A stretch of DNA of 26,321 nt from Colimorpha sp045639845 (lineage in GTDB: Bacteria > Bacteroidota > Bacteroidia > Bacteroidales > P3), in assembly GCA_045639845.1 (NCBI GenBank), contig JAZUDW010000094.1, positions 1-26,321 on the forward strand, read 5' to 3'. Below the pieces are notes generated by a model. It was not told where the DNA came from, ran no database searches, and saw nothing but the letters and a program-made list of their open reading frames with translations. Each line of letters opens with the position of its first letter. Position 1 is the first letter of the stretch. Made by a program: the position numbers and the translations under genes. Below, piece after piece: positions 15,553 to 22,092 of the stretch.

Positions 15553-16143
15553 TTAATCTGTTGATATACAATTGTTATTAATGCTGTTGGCATTTTGTTG
15601 TGCAAAACGGATCATTCGATACAATGATAATTTTATAGTTTGCCCAAAACACGTGGTTTCATGTTGTGAGGGTGGCGTGTGGATGGCTTGTTGGAGATTG
15701 GTCGAAGTGTGGTTTGTGTATTCGGTTATTGCGATAGTGCCATCAGTTTGTAGTTGTCGCAGCATTGTGTGTGAGTTGTAGAAGCTTGCTTCTATGGCTT
15801 GCACAGCCTTTACTTACAGGCATTATGCAGCATGAAATGATGATATCATGGCTTGATATGATCATTTCATGGCATGATACGACGGTTTCATGGCTTGATA
15901 TGACGAACTTTGCTTCACGGTGTACTCTTTGGTGCGATAGATGCGAAGAAAGTCTTTGGCTGATGGGCTGTCGATGGTGACCTCTATATAATAATGTATT
16001 ATTCTATTTATATTGTTGTATTCAATACTATCCAAAACCTCTTGTCTGAATTGGAATGATATTTTGGTAATTTGACTCCACTGGTATCCTGTGATGATGA
16101 ATGGCGGAACTGATGTTTGCGGACAACACTTGTTGCTATTGAT
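15553..16143 (-). pseudogene. Coding-like relic with heptad repeats upstream of dnaB
   Basis: Reading the minus strand from 16143, 93 codons are open to a TGA at 15864-15862 and look like protein, with codon use like nearby genes. Segments include QTSVPPFIITGYQW, QEVLDSIEYNNINR and IEVTIDSPSAKDFLRIYR. It ends in heptads SYQAMKP and SYHAMK. The same frame continues after the stop with SYQAMIS and SFHAA, then TAA twice, then is open again from 15804 (GTG) to 15553 (segments LRQLQTDGTIAITEY, SINNNCISTD). The 93-codon part has no usable ATG before its end, so I read it as a decayed or truncated gene rather than an active one. I do not recognise the family. The region 15303-15552 is AT-rich and shows nothing else. 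Confidence 0.4.
15822..15905. repeat. 21-bp tandem repeats within a 41-bp near-palindrome
   Basis: Three clear tandem 21-bp units lie at 15843-15863, 15864-15884 and 15885-15905, sharing TCATGGC(A/T)TGATA, with a degenerate fourth at 15822-15842. Each unit has a palindromic core, best in unit 1 (ATATCA-N5-TGATAT). In addition 15831-15871 is a 41-base near-perfect palindrome centred on 15851: CATGAAATGAT (15831-15841) pairs fully with ATCATTTCATG (15861-15871), and ATATCA/TGATAT continue the stem after one G-G mismatch. A 7-bp inverted repeat (TAGAAGC/GCTTCTA, 15779-15794) lies just upstream. On the minus strand the units encode the heptads SYQAMKP, SYHAMK and so on. Confidence 0.8.
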
Positions 16144-16149
16144 TTATTT

Positions 16150-16180
16150 TTTGCTAGAACCTAAAATCTGTGTATTTTTG
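16150..16180 (+). promoter_or_regulatory. dnaB promoter giving a near-leaderless mRNA
   Basis: TTTG at 16150-16153, exactly 19 bases, then TATTTTTG at 16173-16180: a full match to the Bacteroidota consensus. The dnaB ATG is at 16187, only 6 bases after the -7 box, where transcription is expected to begin. Confidence 0.8.
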
Positions 16181-16186
16181 CAAATC

Positions 16187-17740
16187 ATGGAAACAATAGG
16201 AAGAACTCAGTCAAAAAGAAAAGATAGAATCAGTTATGATGCGGCGTTTGCCATTAATGGCAAGGTGCCTCCTCAAAATATCGAACTAGAAGCAGCTGTA
16301 TTAGGGTCTTTGATGCTCGATCAAGATGCCCTCAACAATTCAATTGAGCAGATACATGTAGAATATTTCTACAAGCAAGAGCACCAAATCATATTCAGTG
16401 CTATCCTTCATCTTTTCGAGAACTCTCAGCAGGTGGATATCCTCACTGTTGTGGAGGCCCTCACTAAATCCGGCCAGTTGGCTGAAGCCGGTGGTGCCTA
16501 TTATGTTTCTGAACTCACTAGCCATGTGGCGTCGGCAGCACATATTGAATACCATGTTCGTATTCTCAGCGAGAAGTTCATTCAGCGAGAGCTCATCAGA
16601 GTATCTACCGAGACTCTTACTGAAGCCTACGACGAGACCACCGATGTCATCACTCTGCTCGACAAGACTGAGTCGCGCTTGATGGATATCAACGACAACA
16701 ATTTCCGTTCGGAATATCGAACCATGGACAATGTGGTGCATGCAGCTTTGGAGCAGATTCAGAACTCTCAGCAAAACGACAGCGAGCTTACGGGGCTTGC
16801 CACTGGTTTTATCGATCTTGACCGTATGACCGCTGGTTTCCATCCTGGCACCCTTCTTATCTTGGCTGCTCGTCCTGCTATGGGTAAGACTGCTTTTGCC
16901 TTGTCGATAGCACGCAACATGGCTGTGGAATTTAAGATGCCTGTGGCTTTCTTTACCCTTGAAATGACGGCCGAGGAGCTCTGTATGCGTCTTATCTCGG
17001 CCGAAGCCGGCATACCTGGCGACAAACTGAAGCGTGGCGAAGGTCTCACCGAATACGAAAAAGGCCAGCTCATGCACGGCGCTTCCGTACTTGCCGATGC
17101 ACCAATACTTATCGACGAAACTTCTGCCCTCACCGTGTTCGAGCTTCGTGCCAAGTGCCGCCGTATGAAGCAGCAGCATGATATCAAGATGATTTTCATC
17201 GACTACCTGCAGCTTATGCAAGGTTCGGGTGATAGTAGCAAAGGCGGCAACCGTGAGCAGGAAATCAGCTATATATCGCGTCAGCTTAAAGCCTTGTCAA
17301 AGGAACTTCGTGTGCCCATCCTGGCCCTTTCGCAACTTAGCCGTGCTGTAGAGACCCGTGGTGGCAGCCGTGTGCCTGTGCTCTCCGACCTTCGTGAGTC
17401 GGGTGCCATCGAGCAGGATGCCGATATTGTGACCTTTATCCATCGTCCCGAATACTACGGACAAGATGTTGACGACGACAACCGTTCCACCAAAGGCGTG
17501 GCAAACATTATCCTTGCAAAGCATCGTTCGGGTGCTACGGGCACTGTGCGACTGCGTTTCATCAGCGAGTTTGCCAAGTTCGACAACTTTGACGATATCA
17601 ACGAGGGCGGTGGCGATTTCATGATGTCTGCCATGAGTGCCAACCAAGGGTTCGACAGCAGTAACTCCCAAGGCGGATCGCAGATATTCCCTTCTAGGAT
17701 GAATGATGATGATTCGGCCGAAAATGAATCCATGTTCTAG
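16187..17740 (+). CDS. dnaB: Replicative DNA helicase DnaB
   Basis: Hexameric 5'-3' helicase that unwinds DNA at the replication fork and binds primase. 517 residues. The N-terminal DnaB domain (about 28-130) begins GKVPPQNIELEAAVLGSLML, with FYKQEHQIIF. The RecA-like C-terminal domain starts at about 200 (TGLATGFIDLDRMTAG) with Walker A AARPAMGKTAFAL (227-239), FTLEM, and Walker B MIFIDYLQLM (335-344). It continues with the SQLSRAVETR and DLRESGAIEQDADIV motifs and HRSGATGTVRLRF. No intein interrupts it. The start is set at ATG 16187, where the family's basic N-terminal tail begins. An in-frame ATG at 16091 would add a foreign 32-residue leader and would place the promoter inside the gene. 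The tail after 480 is acidic, low complexity. Confidence 0.97.
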   Translation: METIGRTQSKRKDRISYDAAFAINGKVPPQNIELEAAVLGSLMLDQDALNNSIEQIHVEYFYKQEHQIIFSAILHLFENSQQVDILTVVEALTKSGQLAEAGGAYYVSELTSHVASAAHIEYHVRILSEKFIQRELIRVSTETLTEAYDETTDVITLLDKTESRLMDINDNNFRSEYRTMDNVVHAALEQIQNSQQNDSELTGLATGFIDLDRMTAGFHPGTLLILAARPAMGKTAFALSIARNMAVEFKMPVAFFTLEMTAEELCMRLISAEAGIPGDKLKRGEGLTEYEKGQLMHGASVLADAPILIDETSALTVFELRAKCRRMKQQHDIKMIFIDYLQLMQGSGDSSKGGNREQEISYISRQLKALSKELRVPILALSQLSRAVETRGGSRVPVLSDLRESGAIEQDADIVTFIHRPEYYGQDVDDDNRSTKGVANIILAKHRSGATGTVRLRFISEFAKFDNFDDINEGGGDFMMSAMSANQGFDSSNSQGGSQIFPSRMNDDDSAENESMF

Positions 17741-17807
17741 ATGATGATTTAATTGCCTAAGCTATATTCATATCATTACCAAGAATAATCTCTTTATACT
17801 AATCAAT

Positions 17808-19448
17808 ATGAAAAAAACATTTTCAATTCTCATGATGGCCAGTTTGATGGCTACCGTTTGGGCGCAGACCGAAGTGCCTGGCAAGATAGAAAAAGTTACT
17901 ATCTATCCCAATGCCGCCTTGGTTGAGAAAAGCATCACCGTCAATCTGAAACAAGGTGAGAACAAGTTTGTCATCACGGGCAATTCTACCGAGGTCAACA
18001 CCAATGCCGTTCATTTTGCTACATCCAACCAGTGGTATGTCAGTTCCATGTACTGTCAGTCTATGTCGGTGCCTGTCAAAGTCACGCTGTCGCATATCCT
18101 GACTAGTGATGTTTACAACAAATATCTTTCGTTGAGCGACAAACTGGACGATATCAAGCTCCAGATTAAAGTGCTAGAAGGGCAGCAGAATGTGCTCCGC
18201 CAACAACGTCAGGCACTAAATAATATCAAAGCGCTGCAGAAGACCTCCGACTTCGACACCATAGAACGCCTTGATGCTCAGTTCAAATACCAATCCAACG
18301 AAGTGAAGAGAAACATCATAGAGTGGAACAAGACGGAAAAACAGCTTGCCGATCTTTCTTATCAGCAGCGCAGTGTGAACAGCGAGATAGAACAGCTGCT
18401 AAACAAGCATACTGGTGGACCTACTTGTTCCAACACACAGAACAATATTGTTGTCACTATCTACGCCGCTCGTCCCATGAATAATGCTAAGATAGAGTAC
18501 AATTATCAAGTACGCTCCATTAGCTCTCAATATTCCTACGATGTGATGTTCGACGAGAAAGCTCATCATGCTGTCTTTATTCTCAAAAATAGTGTCAGTC
18601 AGCGTTCGGGCGAGCATTGGAAAGACTGTCCGATCGTTTTCTCTACCACTATGGCTTCTTACATTGGCTACGATCCGGAACTAAGCCCTGTCTTTCTGCA
18701 GCAGGCTACCAACGCTGTTCATTACAGTAAAATGGAAGCCAATACCGTTGCTCGTACCGCTCGTGGCGAATCTGGAATGGTAAAAATGGTTGCTGTCGAA
18801 GAAGATGCAGTAGCGCCTAGCGCTGTACAAGACCTTACGCTGGGTCGTGAATACACGCTCATGAATCCTCAGACTATTGCTTCTGGCGAAAAAGAACAGA
18901 TCATTCAGCTTATCAACGATACGACCAAGGCAGACTTCTCCCGTTATGCCACTCCTAAATATGGCACAACTATCTACTATACAGCACTACTACCCGATTG
19001 GGAAGACCTCGCTTTGCTCGAAGTGCCTTGCAACATTTACCTGAACAACCGCTTTGTGTCGATGTCGCAAGTTTCAACTGCTACTGCTGCCGACACTATG
19101 CGTTTCTCCATCGGCGACGATAAAAATGTGAAGGTGCTACGCAAAGTGCTGCGTTCTTCTCCCGACAAAACGGGTCCCCTATCGAAGGAAATCGACGAAT
19201 ATATCACTATCACATTGCAAGTCAAGAACACTAAAGACGAAGATGTAACCCTTTCACTTAAAGATCAGATTCCCCTTTCTTCGTCTGTAGATGTAAAGGT
19301 CCTCAACATTCAGACCGATGGTGGCGAACTTGACGAAAAAACAGGTACCATCCGATGGGAGCTCAAACTTGCTCCCCATGCCGAAAGGACGATCAAGGTT
19401 AGCTTCACAGTACGGCATCTCAAGGATCAATATTATATTTTTAATTGA
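17808..19448 (+). CDS. Secreted DUF4140/DUF4139 (MuiA-like) protein
   Basis: The 546-residue protein has a signal peptide (residues 1-19, MKKTFSILMMASLMATVWA) and then an N-terminal DUF4140 domain (about 25-120), starting VTIYPNAALVEKSITVNLKQGEN. A coiled-coil follows (about 108-200, rich in Q, L, E and K). The C-terminal DUF4139 domain (about 210-546) contains ARPMNNAKIEYNYQV, RSGEHWKDCPIVFSTT, KYGTTIYYTALLPDWEDL and GTIRWELKLAPHAERTIKVSFTV. The family is called mucoidy-inhibitor-like in some annotations, and its molecular function is unknown. It should act in the periplasm or at the cell surface. It begins 67 bases after dnaB with no terminator or convincing promoter between, so some co-transcription is possible. 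A strong terminator follows. Confidence 0.9.
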   Translation: MKKTFSILMMASLMATVWAQTEVPGKIEKVTIYPNAALVEKSITVNLKQGENKFVITGNSTEVNTNAVHFATSNQWYVSSMYCQSMSVPVKVTLSHILTSDVYNKYLSLSDKLDDIKLQIKVLEGQQNVLRQQRQALNNIKALQKTSDFDTIERLDAQFKYQSNEVKRNIIEWNKTEKQLADLSYQQRSVNSEIEQLLNKHTGGPTCSNTQNNIVVTIYAARPMNNAKIEYNYQVRSISSQYSYDVMFDEKAHHAVFILKNSVSQRSGEHWKDCPIVFSTTMASYIGYDPELSPVFLQQATNAVHYSKMEANTVARTARGESGMVKMVAVEEDAVAPSAVQDLTLGREYTLMNPQTIASGEKEQIIQLINDTTKADFSRYATPKYGTTIYYTALLPDWEDLALLEVPCNIYLNNRFVSMSQVSTATAADTMRFSIGDDKNVKVLRKVLRSSPDKTGPLSKEIDEYITITLQVKNTKDEDVTLSLKDQIPLSSSVDVKVLNIQTDGGELDEKTGTIRWELKLAPHAERTIKVSFTVRHLKDQYYIFN

Positions 19449-19458
19449 TCAACCTCTT

Positions 19459-19491
19459 AAAAGGCGCCGACTCTGATGGTCGGCGCCTTTT
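19459..19491 (+). terminator. Strong intrinsic terminator after the DUF4139 gene
   Basis: AAAAGGCGCCGAC (19459-19471) pairs perfectly with GTCGGCGCCTTTT (19479-19491) around a 7-base loop; A/T tracts flank both arms. It starts 10 bases after the stop. Confidence 0.93.
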
Positions 19492-20353
19492 GTATATCGA
19501 ACTTTTTTAGACGTATTTCGGCCGATTCTATGATTGACATCGGTGGAAACGAGGACATCATCATAGTGCTCAGCTGCTTACGGTAAGTCCAGGTAAAGAT
19601 ATGTCTGAGTGCCTATTATCAACGAGTATTGGCGTTGGGGGCAGCGTTTAACGTCCCCTACCCTACTACAACTCATAACCCCGGAGGGTAATCTTGAGTT
19701 ATACTTGGCTAATTTGAAACACAATACGATACGCATATTTGTGTTCAAAAATATTAAAGTTAATTGTTTGTGCTGTGTTCTTGGCATTGTTGATCTATAT
19801 ATAGTGCTGATGCGATAAATTTTACTAAATGGCTGTATATTGCTGTGAATTAAATATTTATAGCGTGTAATACATTTTTTGATTTGATTATATCGCTTCG
19901 CTAAAACGTAAACTGAGGTCGGCGACCAACGTGGAGCCAATTATCATGAATGTGCCATAAATTATCGTAAATGCATTATCTTGTACATGATGAATAATTT
20001 AACCCAAAAAGTATTTGCGAAAATTTACGTTTAATTTACGAAAATCCGCGTTACGCCGAAGGCAAAATATGTAATCGCACTAGTACTAATCTATTATATT
20101 AGGCTAATGTGAAATACACCCCCACATGCATATTCACAGCAGCAACTTTAAAGTGTAGGACTCAAACCTTTGTTCTTGGTATCCAGCAGTACCAGGGTAA
20201 AGGCTCGACTATGAAATGGAACACTGCTAATAAAATGTGGGTCGTGTAGATTAAAATATGATTAGTGATGATAAAAAATATATTGGTACGATTTTGCTTT
20301 AAATTGTTGAGATATTTGGGTGTTGATACGAGGGAGTATAGCGGTCTATGTAA
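19492..20353. other. Gene-poor AT-rich stretch
   Basis: No gene can be defended. Overlapping frames are open on both strands at 19578-19940, but they cannot both be real and neither has a promoter or known domain. At 19939-19952 and 19960-19973 the sequence AATTATC(A/G)T(G/A)AATG occurs twice, 21 bases apart, and a weaker ATTATC copy follows at 19975. AATTTACG is repeated at about 20020-20045. These may be remnants of intergenic repeats. No RNA gene is recognised. Confidence 0.4.
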
Positions 20354-20656
20354 CTGAGGACGAAAAAGTTCGGCGACCATTTGAGTATTTTGCCTGCAAG
20401 TTCCCACTTGAAGTGTAGCAAAATAATTGATATGCCAACAAGATGAAAAAGTTCAGAGGACTTCGATATTGTTCCTGAGAAGATTGCGCAATGTAGCAAA
20501 CAAAAAGGGAAACCAGTAGAAGGGTGTCAAGTTTCCTTACTAGTGTGTGTAATTATCATCACTAAATTAAACCAAAACTCATTATATCCGTTATGTTCAT
20601 GTTCAAAAAGCACAAATGACAATGGTATAATCAAGCAATCACGTACGTACGAATAA
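20354..20656 (+). pseudogene. Coding-like relic with an internal stop
   Basis: On the plus strand this 303-base frame is open except for one TGA at 20444-20446. It reads protein-like on both sides: KKFGDHLSILPASSHLKCSK and IIDMPTR before the stop, SSEDFDIVPEKIAQCSKQKG and KPVEGCQVSLLV after it. There is no ATG at the beginning and no promoter. Within it a degenerate direct repeat recurs at about 20359-20422 and 20442-20500, both running from GA(C/T)GAAAAAGTTC to TGTAGCAAA. I take it as a relic or member of a non-coding repeat family, not a working gene. Confidence 0.35.
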
Positions 20657-20660
20657 TCAT

Positions 20661-20699
20661 AAAAAAAACTACTGCCCGATATGAATCAAGCAGTAGTTT
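20661..20699 (-). terminator. Terminator of the TPR gene
   Basis: AAACTACTGC (20690-20699 read on the minus strand) pairs with GCAGTAGTTT (20675-20666) around a 14-base loop and is followed by a run of T on the minus strand (to 20661). It lies 23 bases after the TPR stop. Confidence 0.85.
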
Positions 20700-20721
20700 G
20701 TTATTTAGGAATCAGTTGTAC

Positions 20722-21966
20722 CTACTGTTTTTTCTGAAGTTGGTTGTAACGCTCATTGATAGCTTTGTATTCCTCAGTCTTCTCGGTACGGAGGTAGATG
20801 TTGCGAAGTGCGTAGAGGCAGTTGGAGAGATTATTGATATTCATCTCCTGGCCTTTAGTATCGAGAGCATCGATGAAAGCAATGGCATTTACGAAATACT
20901 GGGTAGCTAGACCGAAGTATTCTTTCGACTCACCAAAGAGCTTGTCATAGAGACCTGTCTCGTCGTTGGGGTCAACCTCATTAGCTGCGGACAGTTTGTC
21001 AATAGCGCGGTTGTAGATAAGCGATGCAAGACCATAGTTAGCATTAAACTGTTTAGCATCGATAGCTAAAGATTTCTGGAAGTACTCGGAAGCTTTGTCA
21101 TAGTCGTAGCCTGCCTGATCTTTGTCGGAGAAAATTGTAGCGATACCGCTAAGGAGAACTGCCTGTGCAGCAGGGTTGTTTTTCTGTTTGTCGAGAGCTG
21201 CCATCAAGCATTCCTGAGCTTTCTCCATGTTGCCATTGAAGAGGTATGCCTTAGCCATAAGTTGGTCGGCTTGGAGGCTATCGGGGAAGTTCTTACGATA
21301 AGTGTGAGCAATCTTAACAGCGGCGGTAGTGTCACCCTCTTTGCTATAAATGTTGAAGAGAGTAGTGTAAACGTAGTCATTGTTGTAACGACCGGATACC
21401 AGAGGATTGAAGTATTTCTTCACAAGGCCGTTGTCATTTAGAGCGGTGGCAGCTACACCAGCCAGATAGTTGGTTATCTGAGTATTGGTTTTGCTCTGAG
21501 GATCCATGTTGAACATCTGAATAGCCGTATCGCAGAAAGAGATGGCGTTCTGGTATTCACCCTTGCGATAGCTTTCGTTCGCCATATCATAATAAGTATT
21601 GGCGATATAGGCGAAGAAAGGTGTAATCTTCTGAGTGTATTCGCCACTCTTATCAAACTGTTTCCAGTTCAATACAGATTGGTAAGCGGTACGATACCAA
21701 TCGCTGGCGAGGGTCTTGAGTTCTTTTCCTTGCTTGGTGTTGTTTTTGATTTCACCACCAATCTTGCAATAGATAAGAGTGCTATAGAACCAAGTCTGAG
21801 GTTCGGCTTTGGTTTGTTCATGCACGGCAGCTTGGTCAATATAACCTTTGGCTTTTTTGAGATAGCCACGGTTTTGAGCTTCGTAGGCACTGCTAAGGTT
21901 GAGTGACTGAGCTCCTGCGGATAAACACATGGCTACGAGTGCCATGACAACTGTCAGTTTTTTCAT
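20722..21966 (-). CDS. Secreted tetratricopeptide-repeat protein
   Basis: The 414-residue protein has a signal peptide (1-19, cleaved near SAGAQS) and then mostly amphipathic helix pairs. TPR-like units are visible at about 25-55 (AYEAQNRGYLKKAKGYIDQA), 120-155 (YYDMANESYRKGEYQNAISF), 195-260 (including ADQLMAKAYLFNGNMEKAQE) and 285-325 (YDKASEYFQKSLAIDAKQFN). The C-terminal portion (about 330-414) is helical, with a long ALRNIYLRTEKTEEYKAI segment. It should act in the periplasm as a protein-protein interaction scaffold; no enzyme motif is present. It follows gyrA on the same strand after 126 bases, with no terminator or clear promoter between, so read-through from gyrA is possible. Similar TPR genes are common in Bacteroidales, but their partners are unknown. 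Confidence 0.88.
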   Translation of the reverse strand: MKKLTVVMALVAMCLSAGAQSLNLSSAYEAQNRGYLKKAKGYIDQAAVHEQTKAEPQTWFYSTLIYCKIGGEIKNNTKQGKELKTLASDWYRTAYQSVLNWKQFDKSGEYTQKITPFFAYIANTYYDMANESYRKGEYQNAISFCDTAIQMFNMDPQSKTNTQITNYLAGVAATALNDNGLVKKYFNPLVSGRYNNDYVYTTLFNIYSKEGDTTAAVKIAHTYRKNFPDSLQADQLMAKAYLFNGNMEKAQECLMAALDKQKNNPAAQAVLLSGIATIFSDKDQAGYDYDKASEYFQKSLAIDAKQFNANYGLASLIYNRAIDKLSAANEVDPNDETGLYDKLFGESKEYFGLATQYFVNAIAFIDALDTKGQEMNINNLSNCLYALRNIYLRTEKTEEYKAINERYNQLQKKQ

Positions 21967-22092
21967 GATTTTAGTCTATTAAATTATTATTTTGTTTTCT
22001 TTTACTTAGCTCGTTTCTATTGGAATAAAGGCTTATTACTTTTTTAGATATTAGTACAAGCCAATATAGGAATATTGCAGTATTAAGAGTTT

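Noticed and set aside
15843..15905. Iterons of a replication origin next to dnaB
   Set aside because: Only three good units, no DnaA boxes, no initiator gene and no AT-rich unwinding element arranged with them; chromosomal dnaB is not usually at an origin.
15765..15980. Plus-strand frame with MISWLDM-type heptads
   Set aside because: It arises from the 21-bp repeats read on the other strand; the flanking residues are Cys/Trp-rich and unlike a protein, whereas the minus-strand frame looks coding.
16091..16186. Upstream in-frame ATG giving DnaB a 32-residue extension
   Set aside because: The extension (MMMNGGTDVCG...) is unlike DnaB N-termini and contains the complete dnaB promoter at 16150-16180.
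16340..17221. 293-codon minus-strand frame
   Set aside because: Antisense to the Walker A/B core of dnaB; no independent support.
19578..19940. Overlapping open frames on both strands (120 and 69 codons)
   Set aside because: They contradict each other, have no promoter or recognisable domain, and lie in AT-rich intergenic DNA.
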